A stretch of DNA of 45,750 bases. Origin: Sphingobium wenxiniae (GTDB lineage: Bacteria > Pseudomonadota > Alphaproteobacteria > Sphingomonadales > Sphingomonadaceae). Both the position numbers and the translations under genes were made by a program. Below are positions 32,967 through 42,299 of this stretch, piece by piece (the stretch's first letter is position 1; the number at the start of each line of letters is the position of its first letter). The notes beneath the pieces are model-generated. The model made no database searches and was not told the origin of the DNA. It saw nothing but the letters and a program-made list of their open reading frames with translations. The stretch is from NCBI RefSeq assembly GCF_007830065.1, contig NZ_VLKK01000022.1:1-45750 (forward strand). Reading direction: 5' to 3'.

Positions 32967-33140
32967 ATGCGCACTTTTACGGCGGCTGAGGCAAAGAACA
33001 AATTCGGTGAGATGGTTGATCAGGCGCGGTCTGCGCCGGTTGCCATTACCAAGTACGATCGGCCTGTGCTGGTCGTCATGGCGTTTGAAGAATTTGAGCG
33101 GTTGCATGCTCTCGACCGTACCGCCGGGAGCGCCAAATGA
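32967..33140 (+). CDS. Phd/YefM-type antitoxin-like protein without a toxin gene
   Basis: A 57-residue protein that begins MRTFTAAEAKNKFGEMVDQA, then PVAITKYDRPVLVVMAFEEF. This is the N-terminal DNA-binding part of the Phd/YefM family; the C-terminal toxin-wrapping tail is nearly absent. No RelE/Doc-type toxin follows. Instead the stop overlaps the methyltransferase start (ATGA), so both are translated together. It may act as an autorepressor controlling the restriction-like operon, similar in logic to controller proteins of R-M systems; that is inference. GGGAG stands 6 bp before the ATG at 32967. Confidence 0.85.
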   Translation: MRTFTAAEAKNKFGEMVDQARSAPVAITKYDRPVLVVMAFEEFERLHALDRTAGSAK

Positions 33141-35899
33141 ATCCTGTAGAGATCGAAGAAGCTGTATCCAACCTCGCGCTGGAACCGTTTGACCGGGCCG
33201 AGTTCCCATTCCAGTTTCTGCGCGCATTCGGGAGCAAGGACACCGCGATCCAGCGGCTGCGGGCGGGGAATACTAACCAGACCGATGTGCCGGGGGCTAT
33301 TCTCCAGCGGGGGAATATTCATATCGCTGCCTGCGACATCGGCGGGGTGGATGAAACACTGAAAGCCCTGCGCGAAAGCCCCAAGACGGCATCGCAAAAG
33401 GCCAAGTTCATCCTTGTTACCGATGGTGAGGTATTTCAGGCCGAGGATATGAACGGCGGGGGCACGGTGGCCTGTGCCTATGCCGAGTTTCCCGATCATT
33501 TCGGTTTCTTCCTGCCGCTGGCGGGCATCACCACGGTTGAGCAAATCCGCGAAAGCTCGTTCGATATCAAGGCGACCGGGCGGCTCAACAAACTGTATGT
33601 CGAGCTGCTGAAAGACAACCCCGATTGGGCCAGTCGATCCGTAGACATGAACCACTTCATGGCGCGACTGATCTTTTGTTTCTTTGCCGAAGATACGGAT
33701 ATCTTTCTAAGCGGCGGCCTGTTTAGCAAGACAATCGAGCAGATGAGCGCGCGGGATTCATCGGACACGCATCTTGTCATGGCCGAGATATTTCGGGCGA
33801 TGGACACCAAGCCTGAAAATCGCGAGGTTGCGGGTATCAAGCCCTATGCTCGAAAATTTCCCTATGTGAACGGGCAGCTGTTTTCGGGTAGCACCGAGTG
33901 CCCGCGTTTCAGCAAGATTGCCCGGTCCTACCTGCTGCATATCAGCAGCCTGAACTGGAAGAAGATCAACCCAGACATCTTCGGCTCGATGATTCAGGCC
34001 GTGGCCGACGATGAAGAGCGCGGCGCGCTGGGCATGCACTACACCTCCGTGCCCAACATCCTGAAGGTGCTGAACCCGCTGTTCCTGGATGATTTGCGGG
34101 AGAAGCTGGAAGAGGCTGGAGACAATGGCCGCAAGCTGCTGAACCTGCGCCATCGCATGGCGAAGATCCGGGTGTTTGATCCGGCCTGCGGGTCGGGCAA
34201 TTTCCTGGTCATCGCCTATAAGGAAATGCGCAGTATAGAGGCGGAAATAAACCGGCGGCGCGGCGAGCCCGACCGGCGCAGCGACATTCCGCTCACCAAC
34301 TTCCGCGGTATCGAGCTGCGCGATTTTCCCGCCGAGATCGCCCGATTGGCGCTGATCATCGCCGAATATCAATGCGACGTGCTGTATCGTGGCCAACAAG
34401 AGGCGCTGGCCGAGTTCCTGCCGCTCGACAGTCAGAACTGGATCACCTGCGGTAATGCTCTGCGGTTGGACTGGCTGGGCATCTGCCCGCCGACCGGCAC
34501 GGGCGTGAGGGTGCAGGCCAAAGACTTGTTCGAGACACCGTTGGATCAGGCGGAGATCGATTTCGAGAACGAGGGCGGAGAGACGTATATTTGCGGAAAC
34601 CCTCCGTATAAGGGCACTAAGGGTCAGACGACTGATCAGAAAAGTGAATTAGAGAGTATTTTTGAATGCTATGACGGTTCCTTCAAGGTGCTAGATTACG
34701 TCTCGGGTTGGTTTGTTAGAAGTGCAGAGTACCTCCGACACACGTTCGGATCGGCTGCCTTTGTTAGCACGAATTCCATTTGCCAGGGCAATCAAGTTCC
34801 TGTTTTATGGCCACTAATCAGCTCCCTCGGCAGTCGAATCTCATTCGCGCACACCTCATTCAAATGGGCAAATCTCGCCTCTCACAATGCTGGGGTGACA
34901 GTAATCATCGTGGGGATCGGCGTCAGCCCTGAAGAACGGCGCTTATATATTGAACAAGATGGCTCTTCAGTCTGTAAGGTCGTCGACAACATCAACGCCT
35001 ATTTGGTTCCTTCTCGTAACATTATCGTCGAAAAATCCTCCATTCCCATTCATGGTTTGGGGCAGATGGTACTAGGTAACCAGCCTTATGAAGGTGGATT
35101 TCTCATTCTTGATACGCAGGAGTTGGAGGATTTAAATATAAACTCGGAAGGGCGCGAGAAGATAATCAGGAAGATCATCGGGTCGAGCGAGGTGGTGAAC
35201 GGCTCCGAGAGGTATTGCATTTGGGTCGAAGACACCAACCGTTCATACGCAATGAATATTCCGACAGTCAGAGAAAGAATAGAAAATGTGCGAGTGTGGC
35301 GAAATGCGAGCTCTCGTCCAGCAACTAATGCTATGTCTAATCGTCCCCACCAATTTTGCGAAATGAAATCTCCAAAAAGCTCTGTGATGATAATTCCAAT
35401 TCGAAGCTCTGAAAATAGGCCGTACCTTCCAATTGGTCTTTACGATAATACCGCCACCGTGAGCAACCTTGCTTACGCGATATATGATGGAGATCTGTTT
35501 AATTTATCAATCATTTCTTCACGGCTACATCTTGTTTGGATCAGCACGGTTTGCGGAAAGCTTGAAACTCGTTTCAGCTATTCGAACAAGATGGGCTGGA
35601 ACACCTTCCCGGTACCTACGCTGACCGAACAGAACAAGGCGGACCTCACCCGTTGCGCAGAGGGTATCCTCCTAGCCCGCGAGGCGCATTTTCCGTTGAC
35701 AATCGCCGACCTCTACGACCCCCAAAAAATGCCCGAAGACCTGCGGGCCGCGCACGAACGCAACGACGAGGTGCTGGAACGCATATACATCGGCCGCCGG
35801 TTCCAGAACGATACCGAACGACTGGAAAAACTTTTCGATCTCTACACAAAAATGGTGGGCAAAGGTGGCCCGAAAAAGGGCAAGAGGAAAGCCGCATGA
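33137..35899 (+). CDS. MmeI-like class I SAM-dependent DNA methyltransferase
   Basis: A 920-residue protein. A degenerate N-terminal region (1-150) and a helical spacer with LGMHYTSVPNILKVLNPLFL (about 300) come first, then SAM motif I VFDPACGSGNFLVIAYKEM (about 347) and catalytic motif IV CGNPPYKG (about 487), the adenine-N6 type. The region after motif IV (34600-35600) is clearly AT-richer and is probably the target recognition part. The N-terminus lacks an obvious nuclease ExK motif where MmeI-type enzymes have one: IHIAACDIGGVDETLKAL stands there. It is coupled at both ends by ATGA overlaps to the Phd-like gene and the helicase. Confidence 0.9.
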   Translation: MNPVEIEEAVSNLALEPFDRAEFPFQFLRAFGSKDTAIQRLRAGNTNQTDVPGAILQRGNIHIAACDIGGVDETLKALRESPKTASQKAKFILVTDGEVFQAEDMNGGGTVACAYAEFPDHFGFFLPLAGITTVEQIRESSFDIKATGRLNKLYVELLKDNPDWASRSVDMNHFMARLIFCFFAEDTDIFLSGGLFSKTIEQMSARDSSDTHLVMAEIFRAMDTKPENREVAGIKPYARKFPYVNGQLFSGSTECPRFSKIARSYLLHISSLNWKKINPDIFGSMIQAVADDEERGALGMHYTSVPNILKVLNPLFLDDLREKLEEAGDNGRKLLNLRHRMAKIRVFDPACGSGNFLVIAYKEMRSIEAEINRRRGEPDRRSDIPLTNFRGIELRDFPAEIARLALIIAEYQCDVLYRGQQEALAEFLPLDSQNWITCGNALRLDWLGICPPTGTGVRVQAKDLFETPLDQAEIDFENEGGETYICGNPPYKGTKGQTTDQKSELESIFECYDGSFKVLDYVSGWFVRSAEYLRHTFGSAAFVSTNSICQGNQVPVLWPLISSLGSRISFAHTSFKWANLASHNAGVTVIIVGIGVSPEERRLYIEQDGSSVCKVVDNINAYLVPSRNIIVEKSSIPIHGLGQMVLGNQPYEGGFLILDTQELEDLNINSEGREKIIRKIIGSSEVVNGSERYCIWVEDTNRSYAMNIPTVRERIENVRVWRNASSRPATNAMSNRPHQFCEMKSPKSSVMIIPIRSSENRPYLPIGLYDNTATVSNLAYAIYDGDLFNLSIISSRLHLVWISTVCGKLETRFSYSNKMGWNTFPVPTLTEQNKADLTRCAEGILLAREAHFPLTIADLYDPQKMPEDLRAAHERNDEVLERIYIGRRFQNDTERLEKLFDLYTKMVGKGGPKKGKRKAA

Positions 35900-37968
35900 C
35901 TATCTCTAAGCCCCTTCCCGCTGTCAGCTTTCAGACCGCGCGTACTGGCGTTTCGGCTAAGGCCAATGCGCTGGGCATGCGGCCCATGCAGGAGCGCGCC
36001 TATAACAAGCGCGGCGAGCAATATCTGCTGATCAAATCGCCCCCGGCATCGGGCAAGTCCCGCGCACTGATGTTTATCGCGCTCGACAAGCTGCATAACC
36101 AAGGGCTGAAACAGGCGATCATCGTCGTGCCTGAAAAGTCGATCGGCGGTAGTTTCGCTGATGAACCGCTTAGCCAATACGGATTCTGGGCTGACTGGAT
36201 CGTCAAACCACAATGGAATTTGTGCAACGCGCCCGGTGCGGATGAGGAGCGGGTGGACCCGTCCAAGGTCAAGGCCGTGGGTCAGTTTCTGGCGAGCGAT
36301 GACAGGGTGTTGGTCTGCACCCATGCCACCTTCCGCTTTGCGGTGGATGCGCTGGGCGTGGAAGCCTTTGACGATCGGCTGATCGCGGTGGATGAATTCC
36401 ACCACGTTTCCGCAAGCCCGGACAACCGCCTTGGCAGCCAACTCGCTGCCTTCATGGCGCGCGATAAAGTCCATATCGTGGCGATGACCGGCAGCTATTT
36501 TCGCGGTGATGCCGCCCCGGTGCTGACGCCGGAGGATGAGGATAAGTTCGAGCCCGTCAGCTACACCTATTATGAGCAGCTTAACGGCTATGATCACCTC
36601 AAAGCGCTCAACATCGGCTATTATTTTTATACGGGCCGTTATCTTGGGGCGATTGAGCATTGCCTTGATCCCGCCCGCAAGACGATCGTCCATATCCCGT
36701 CGGTCAATGCGCGCGAAAGCACCAAGGACAAGGTGAGCGAGGTCAACGAAATTCTCCACTATCTCGGCAAGTGGACCGGGGCTGATCCGGTGACGGGTTT
36801 TGAACTGATTGCCCAGCCCGATGGCCGGGTGCTGAAAATAGCAGACCTTGTGGATGACAGCGATCCCGCCCGCCGCGCCCGTGTGCTGGCGGCGTTGAAA
36901 GACCCGGCGCACAAGAACAACCGCGACCATGTCGATATCATCATTGCGTTGGGCATGGCCAAGGAAGGGTTCGACTGGATTTGGTGCGAACATGCGCTGA
37001 CGGTTGGCTATCGCTCCAGTCTGACCGAGATCATCCAGATCATTGGCCGCGCCACACGTGATGCGCCGGGCAAGGAGGTTGCCACCTTTACCAATTTGAT
37101 CGCGGAGCCCGATGCTTCGGAAGCCGCGGTAGCTGACGCAATCAACGATACGCTGAAGGCGATCGCGGCCAGCCTGCTGATGGAGCAGGTGCTGGCGCCG
37201 CGCTTTACCTTCACTCCCAAGAGCACCGGGCCGCTGCCGGACTTCGATTATGGTCCGGACGGTTATCAGGAAGGCAAGACCAATGTCGGCGTGCGCGAAG
37301 GCGATGGCCAGATGCATTTCGAGATTAACGGTCTGGTGAAGCCCAAAAGCCCTGAAGCGAGCCGGATCGTGCAGGAAGATTTGAACGAGGTGATCGCTGC
37401 CTTCGTCCAGAATAAGACTGTTGCCGAGCGAGGTCTGTTTGACGAAGAAACCCCGCCGCAGGAACTGACGCAGGTGGCGATGGGCAAGATTGTCCGCGAT
37501 CGCTATCCGGATCTTTCCGCCGAGGATCAGGAGGCGGTGCGCCAACATGCGATCGCCGCGCTGAACCTCACCCAGAAAGCCAAGGGGATGGCAATGGGGT
37601 CGGTCAGCGATGATGATGGCGAATTGCGCGGGAATACGTCGTTGCTGGAAGGCGTGCGCCAATTTGCCATGGATGTGCGCGAGTTGGATATCGACCTGAT
37701 CGACAGCATCAACCCATGGCAGGCCGCCTATACCGTGCTGGCTAAGGCCATGGACGAAAACACACTAAAGCAGGTGCAGGCCGCGATTTCTGCCAAAAGA
37801 ACCAAGATCACGCCCGAGGATGCCAAGGATCTTGCCGGGCGCGCGGTGCGCTTCAAGAAAGAGCGGGGACGCCTGCCTTCAATCACCTCTCCCGATACCT
37901 GGGAGCAGCGACTGGCCGAAGGGGCTGCGGCCTTCATGCGCTACAAGGAGGAAGGTCGCTATGCATGA
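35896..37968 (+). CDS. DEAD/DEAH-type superfamily 2 helicase
   Basis: A 690-residue protein. Motif I is IKSPPASGKSRALMFIALDK (about residue 50), the motif II variant is AVDEFHHVSAS, and motif III is AMTGSYFRGDA. Motifs V/VI are MAKEGFDWIWCEHALTVGYR and IIQIIGRATRDAPG. The C-terminal 200 residues are unassigned and may bind partners. The start at 35896 overlaps the methyltransferase stop (ATGA). It could translocate on DNA and pass unmodified targets to the GIY-YIG protein, by analogy with R subunits of type I and III enzymes. A long antisense frame (35842-37662) is a shadow. Confidence 0.9.
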   Translation: MTISKPLPAVSFQTARTGVSAKANALGMRPMQERAYNKRGEQYLLIKSPPASGKSRALMFIALDKLHNQGLKQAIIVVPEKSIGGSFADEPLSQYGFWADWIVKPQWNLCNAPGADEERVDPSKVKAVGQFLASDDRVLVCTHATFRFAVDALGVEAFDDRLIAVDEFHHVSASPDNRLGSQLAAFMARDKVHIVAMTGSYFRGDAAPVLTPEDEDKFEPVSYTYYEQLNGYDHLKALNIGYYFYTGRYLGAIEHCLDPARKTIVHIPSVNARESTKDKVSEVNEILHYLGKWTGADPVTGFELIAQPDGRVLKIADLVDDSDPARRARVLAALKDPAHKNNRDHVDIIIALGMAKEGFDWIWCEHALTVGYRSSLTEIIQIIGRATRDAPGKEVATFTNLIAEPDASEAAVADAINDTLKAIAASLLMEQVLAPRFTFTPKSTGPLPDFDYGPDGYQEGKTNVGVREGDGQMHFEINGLVKPKSPEASRIVQEDLNEVIAAFVQNKTVAERGLFDEETPPQELTQVAMGKIVRDRYPDLSAEDQEAVRQHAIAALNLTQKAKGMAMGSVSDDDGELRGNTSLLEGVRQFAMDVRELDIDLIDSINPWQAAYTVLAKAMDENTLKQVQAAISAKRTKITPEDAKDLAGRAVRFKKERGRLPSITSPDTWEQRLAEGAAAFMRYKEEGRYA

Positions 37969-39139
37969 CCTCGATCTTGATGAACTGGCAGGCGAACTGG
38001 CGGACTTTGCGCCTGCAAAGAAGAAGCAGGCCAGCTATACTCCGCGTGAAGAGCGGATCATTGCAGGGTTCGAAGACATCGAACGCTTCTATGAGGAGCA
38101 TGGACGTCTGCCCCTGCATGGCGAGGATCGGGATATTTTTGAGCGGCTTTACGCCGTGCGGTTGGACCGTCTGCGCGAGATGGAAGAATGCCGCGCCCTG
38201 CTGGCGTCGTTTGACAGCCACGGTCTGCTCGATCGGGTAGAAGCCGCTGGCGCGGAAGTGGAAGAGCTTGACCCTGATGACCTGATGGCTGAGTTGGCCG
38301 GGTTGGGTGAAGGCGATGACATCACCAAGCTCCGTCATGTCCGCTCGGCTGAGGAAAAGCGCGCAGCTGAGGAAATCGCCCGGCGCGACAAGTGCGGCGA
38401 CTTCGAAAAGTTTGAGCCGTTGTTCAAACAAGTGAAGGAGGAGCTGGCTAACGGCACCCGCGTAACCCGCCCCTTCGAACTGAAGGCCGAAATCCGTCCC
38501 GGCGCATATTTCATCGTCTTTGGGCAAATTTGTTACGTTGCCGAGATGGACGAGATCTTCACCAACGACCAGGGTCGGACCGATGCGCGTTTACGGGTGA
38601 TTTTCGATAACGGTACTGAAAGCGGGCTGCTGATGCGGTCCTTACAACGCCAGCTCAACGCAGATGACGCGGGCCGTAGGATTACTGACCCGTCACCGGG
38701 CCCGCTGTTCGCGGACACGGCAGAAGACGGAGAAACTGAGACCGGGACGATCTATGTCCTGCGCAGCAAGTCGGATCACCCAGTCGTCGCCGAACATCGC
38801 CAGGTAATGCACAAGATCGGCGTAACGAGCGGCGCAGTCGAGACCCGGATTGCTGGTGCCGAGAAGAGTTCAACCTACCTGCTGGCGGGCGTCGAAGTGG
38901 CTGCGACCTACAAGGTTTACGGCGTGAACTGCCAGAAGCTGGAAAACCTTCTGCACAAGGTGTTTTCGAGCGCGCAGATCAACCTTACGATTCCCGATCG
39001 GTTCGGCCACATGGTCAAACCGCGGGAGTGGTTCCTCGTCCCGTTGAACGTGATCGACGATGCTGTGCAAAGGATCCGGGACCGGTCAATTTTACAGTAT
39101 CGATACGATCCGCAGCAGGGACGGCTAACGGAAGCATGA
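37961..39139 (+). CDS. GIY-YIG nuclease family protein (T5orf172 type)
   Basis: A 392-residue protein. The N-terminal 190 residues are acidic and helical with no named domain. The C-terminal third has the GIY-YIG/T5orf172 pattern: TIYVLRSKSDHP (GIY-like), VMHKIGVTSGAVETRIAGAE (YIG-like plus Arg), ATYKVYGVNCQKLENLLHKV (Glu-containing helix), DRFGHMVKPREWFLVPL. It overlaps the helicase stop by 8 bp with GGAGGAAGG upstream of the ATG at 37961. It is the likely nuclease of the operon. The frame extension to 37820 is a shadow. Confidence 0.88.
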   Translation: MHDLDLDELAGELADFAPAKKKQASYTPREERIIAGFEDIERFYEEHGRLPLHGEDRDIFERLYAVRLDRLREMEECRALLASFDSHGLLDRVEAAGAEVEELDPDDLMAELAGLGEGDDITKLRHVRSAEEKRAAEEIARRDKCGDFEKFEPLFKQVKEELANGTRVTRPFELKAEIRPGAYFIVFGQICYVAEMDEIFTNDQGRTDARLRVIFDNGTESGLLMRSLQRQLNADDAGRRITDPSPGPLFADTAEDGETETGTIYVLRSKSDHPVVAEHRQVMHKIGVTSGAVETRIAGAEKSSTYLLAGVEVAATYKVYGVNCQKLENLLHKVFSSAQINLTIPDRFGHMVKPREWFLVPLNVIDDAVQRIRDRSILQYRYDPQQGRLTEA

Positions 39140-39501
39140 CTGCACTTAGTGAGGAATGTTGCTAGGGATTTTTGACGTAAGCGGGAGGCAAGAACCTCAC
39201 AAAATAGGTCGCTCACAGAAAATTTAAAATAGACAGGTGTTCTCCGCCATAGAGGTTTACAGCTCGGCTCGGAAAATACCTGTCTGCGGTAGTTCACAAA
39301 GCCGCGCATTATTTCGCGTGGAGCGACTGGCAGCTTTCGAGAAAGGCCGCCGTTTCCTCGCGATAAGGCGAATGGGCGGGTTTTCAAAACGTCGGCATTA
39401 TGCGCCGGCGAATGTCAGCTTGAAGCTAAATGAGATCGGCGGCCTGAAGACAAGAGCACCAAGGAAGTCTTTGCACCTGTCAAGTTTGTGGATCGTGCAA
39501 A
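39140..39501. other. Gap between the R-M-like and CBASS operons
   Basis: About 360 bp between two convergent operons, with no gene of protein-like composition. A perfect inverted repeat AGACAGGT (39231-39238) / ACCTGTCT (39278-39285) is present, which could be a terminator stem or a remnant border. No U-run is seen at its foot. Confidence 0.4.
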
Positions 39502-40527
39502 TCACGCGTAAAACTTCTCACGGGGAGCGGCAGGCTGCTCGAAAAATCTTGCGAGAGCAGGGCCGTAACTGGCGAAGTGCGCCGATGCCAAGGGCGGGAG
39601 CTCGGCCTGAGCGCGATCAAAATCATCTAGCTTGATTGTGGCAGTTTCATCCGAAGGCTCTATCCGGAGCAAATTGTCCGGGCCGAGCAGGAGCATGGCC
39701 TGCGACGTCGCATTGTCGGTCGTGAGGAACATGGCGGCCATGATGACCTCCCTCCAGGCCAATAACCCGGCAAAGACGCTCTTGCGTGACAGCTCGAAAG
39801 GGGGATTGCCCGTGCCAATGCTCAGCACCTCAATCTGGTCCAGCGTGATTTCGTAGCACGTCAATGCATCAACAACCGCGACCATGACCGGGTTGTTGGC
39901 CCAGACACCCCCATCGATGAAAATCCGTCCGCTTTCGGCGTGCTCATGGCCCTTAAGATAGGTGGGCGCGGCGGATGTCGCGCGAGCCACCTTCCATGCC
40001 GGGGTCTCGTGATCGTTGCGAAAGTCCGGGTGATGGTCGGTCTTGAACACCGCGATCTCGGTTCTGGGCATCATGAAGGCAGGGACGACGATACGAGGGC
40101 CTGCCTGTCCAAGCGTGTCATCGGCAAAGCGGCGCTTAAGGGCTGCCTCAAGCTCTTCGTGGTTAAGGATGGGCCGGAAGAACGAAGAGACGAAGCGCCA
40201 GGCTTTGCCAACCTTTGTGGCGGGGTAGGGCGGAAAAATCCGCCGCCCGTCGGTTTCGTAGAAGCTGACGATCTCTTCGGTCGTGCGCCTGAGCCCGAGA
40301 CCCAGCGCAATAATACCGCCCGTCGAGGTGCCAGCGATCATGTCGAAATAGGCGGCAAGCGGCTTGCCGTTGGCGAGGTTCTGCTCGCATTGGTGCAGCA
40401 GATGCGCGGTGTAGAGCCCCTTTATACCGCCACCGTCGAGCGCGAGAATCTTAAAGGGACGCCCTGCGGGCCAAGGCTGGCGTTCGCGCTTGGTTTTCCG
40501 CGTGTTGGCTCTGCGATCAGTGAACAT
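39502..40527 (-). CDS. capV: CapV-type patatin-like phospholipase, CBASS effector
   Basis: A 341-residue protein with the patatin catalytic set: oxyanion loop LALDGGGIKGLY (residues 29-40), nucleophile Ser68 in IAGTSTGGIIALG, and catalytic Asp205 in FIDGGVWANNP. In CBASS such enzymes are activated by a cyclic nucleotide and degrade the membrane, killing the infected cell. It is the last gene of the operon, and its start at 40527 overlaps the E2-like stop by 11 bp. The N-terminal 20 residues are very basic. Confidence 0.92.
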   Translation of the reverse strand: MFTDRRANTRKTKRERQPWPAGRPFKILALDGGGIKGLYTAHLLHQCEQNLANGKPLAAYFDMIAGTSTGGIIALGLGLRRTTEEIVSFYETDGRRIFPPYPATKVGKAWRFVSSFFRPILNHEELEAALKRRFADDTLGQAGPRIVVPAFMMPRTEIAVFKTDHHPDFRNDHETPAWKVARATSAAPTYLKGHEHAESGRIFIDGGVWANNPVMVAVVDALTCYEITLDQIEVLSIGTGNPPFELSRKSVFAGLLAWREVIMAAMFLTTDNATSQAMLLLGPDNLLRIEPSDETATIKLDDFDRAQAELPPLASAHFASYGPALARFFEQPAAPREKFYA

Positions 40528-41011
40528 GGACTGCCGCCTCTTCGATTGCTCGCGCTTCGCCTTGCGAGAGAGGGGCAACCGCCTCCGGTCCAACGCCGGG
40601 GGCCAGCCACTCGCCGGTTACATGCCAGAGCTCGTAATAGTGCAGCCATTCGGCGGCCCAAGGGATAGTTGTATCAGCGATTAGGTCGGCGGGGGTCCAT
40701 TCCTTGCCCGCCGGATCAAACAGGCACAGGCCCGACAGCACGGGGTCTTCTGCATTGAACATCAGGTGCGGAATGTCAGCGTAGGTCAGCCCATCGCGCG
40801 GGCGGATTTCGGGGTGTGCGACCATAACATAGGGACGGTCGATCCTGCCCGGCCACCAGAACACACGCAGCCCGTAGACCATGCCACGTGGCCTGATCGG
40901 GCCATACCAGATCACCAGCCCATCTCCACGCTTCGTAGCCGAAAAGTCGGCCCATGTGGCGCGCATGGCCCTCAGCTGTGCATGGGTGGACCGCACAACG
41001 TCATTGGTCAT
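40517..41011 (-). CDS. E2-like protein of short type II CBASS
   Basis: A 164-residue protein. It has the E2 (ubiquitin-conjugating-like) layout with VMVAHPEIRP and PHLMFN leading to the putative catalytic Cys96 in SGLCLFDPAGKEW, then IADTTIPWAAEWLHYYELW and TGEWLAPG, which is characteristic of CBASS E2 proteins. In type II-short systems this protein, without E1 or JAB partners, is thought to modify and activate the nucleotidyltransferase. The start at 41011 overlaps the cyclase gene by 11 bp; the longer frame to 41158 is a shadow. Confidence 0.88.
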   Translation of the reverse strand: MTNDVVRSTHAQLRAMRATWADFSATKRGDGLVIWYGPIRPRGMVYGLRVFWWPGRIDRPYVMVAHPEIRPRDGLTYADIPHLMFNAEDPVLSGLCLFDPAGKEWTPADLIADTTIPWAAEWLHYYELWHVTGEWLAPGVGPEAVAPLSQGEARAIEEAAVHVH

Positions 41012-42296
41012 CCGAGCCTCGCAGCGGCCACCGCGCGGGGTGGAAGCGATGCTGAGGCACGGGGCGCAGTTCGGGCTGCGCCTTGACCAGTGCGGGGGCA
41101 AAGATGCCGCCGGAGCCTGGCTTGATGAGAATCCCTGAGCTGCGCTCGCGCCGGTCATACCGCTTCTTGAGGATTTCGCGTTCGGCTGCGCCGAAGGTCT
41201 CGCCGAACATCCGGTCGATTTCCTTGAGAATATCCTCCTGGGTGGCGAAGAGCATCTTGTTCAAGGCCGCCTTCAATGCGTCGAGATGATCGGCCAGGCA
41301 CTCCATGTCCGTGCGGCCAGCGAGCAGGGGATGCGGCCAGCGGTCGTTGATCCGATCAGGCTTGTAGCGCGGGTTCAATTCGTTCGGCACAGTGCCGTTG
41401 GCCAGATGCATCCGAAGGTTGGCGGAAATGCCGCCAGCGAGGGTGAAGAGCTGGTGCGACAAGCCTCGGGGATCGTAACCGATATCGGCGGTCAGCTTGG
41501 TGATCCAAACTGAGGGCGGGCGCTTGAGCGCCGAATTGGTGTAGCGCAGATTGAGATAGCGCTTGAGCAGCTTGAGGGCGACGACTTCCTGCGCGTCGAT
41601 CCTCGTCGGGATCGCCGGGGGCAGGGGTACCTGCTCGGCGTCGGCAAGAATTTGGCGCTCGCGGTCGTCGATAAACTTGAGCCTGCGAATGCTTGCAGCG
41701 TTTCGGGCAGCGCGCATCTTATCGGCGAAGGCGGCATCGCCAACGCCGACCTGGCTCCTAAACCAGTCAGTGAAACCCCAAGGGTTGGCATCGACACGGT
41801 AGGACGGGCCGGTGTCCGGCGAGTGAAAGATGTGGCCCGGCCTGTCCCCGGCGATGCGCGCCCGCCGATCCATGATCGTGACATCCATGTGCATGAAGGC
41901 GAACTGCATCTGGACGCACCGGGTGCAGCGGGTGATCTTCTCTACGCCCGGAAAACCCTGCAACGTCACGAAAAGCTCGTCGAGGGCACGATTGTCGGAC
42001 CAATCGGGGGGCACATCGACCTCAACGATGGCGTCGATGTCGAAGCGATCTTCCTTGTCGCCGCTCAGGACCGTGGTGCTGGTGGCGACCGAACCCTGAG
42101 CATAGATCAGGCTCTCACCGTCGATCAGGTAGGGTCGGAGAGTGCTTGAGGGGCGCTCGATGTGCTCCTTGAGACGGCGATAGCGGCTTTCTGCGATCCG
42201 CCGGTCATAAGGGCTAAGTTCAATGAGCGCGGCGAGATCCAAGAGAATCTCGTCAAGGGTCGAAGTGTCGGGATGGGAGGAGGGGGCAGTGGCCAT
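41001..42296 (-). CDS. CD-NTase (cGAS/DncV-like nucleotidyltransferase) of CBASS
   Basis: A 431-residue nucleotidyltransferase. The polymerase-beta-like active site is complete: Gly68-Ser69 in YAQGSVATSTTV, Asp86 and Asp88 in RFDIDAIVEVD, and the third Asp138 in HMDVTIMDRR. A helical C-terminal domain follows (ALKLLKRYLNLRYTNSALKR). It makes a cyclic di- or trinucleotide upon phage infection that activates the CapV phospholipase. It starts 3 bp after the DUF2188 stop. The C-terminal tail, a possible site for E2-mediated attachment, ends GSDDQ. Confidence 0.93.
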   Translation of the reverse strand: MATAPSSHPDTSTLDEILLDLAALIELSPYDRRIAESRYRRLKEHIERPSSTLRPYLIDGESLIYAQGSVATSTTVLSGDKEDRFDIDAIVEVDVPPDWSDNRALDELFVTLQGFPGVEKITRCTRCVQMQFAFMHMDVTIMDRRARIAGDRPGHIFHSPDTGPSYRVDANPWGFTDWFRSQVGVGDAAFADKMRAARNAASIRRLKFIDDRERQILADAEQVPLPPAIPTRIDAQEVVALKLLKRYLNLRYTNSALKRPPSVWITKLTADIGYDPRGLSHQLFTLAGGISANLRMHLANGTVPNELNPRYKPDRINDRWPHPLLAGRTDMECLADHLDALKAALNKMLFATQEDILKEIDRMFGETFGAAEREILKKRYDRRERSSGILIKPGSGGIFAPALVKAQPELRPVPQHRFHPARWPLRGSDDQ

Positions 42297-42299
42297 TGT

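Noticed and set aside
35842..37662. 606-codon open frame antisense to the helicase gene
   Set aside because: It mirrors the helicase codon pattern on the other strand, has no domain or start context, and the helicase frame has all SF2 motifs and coupled overlaps.
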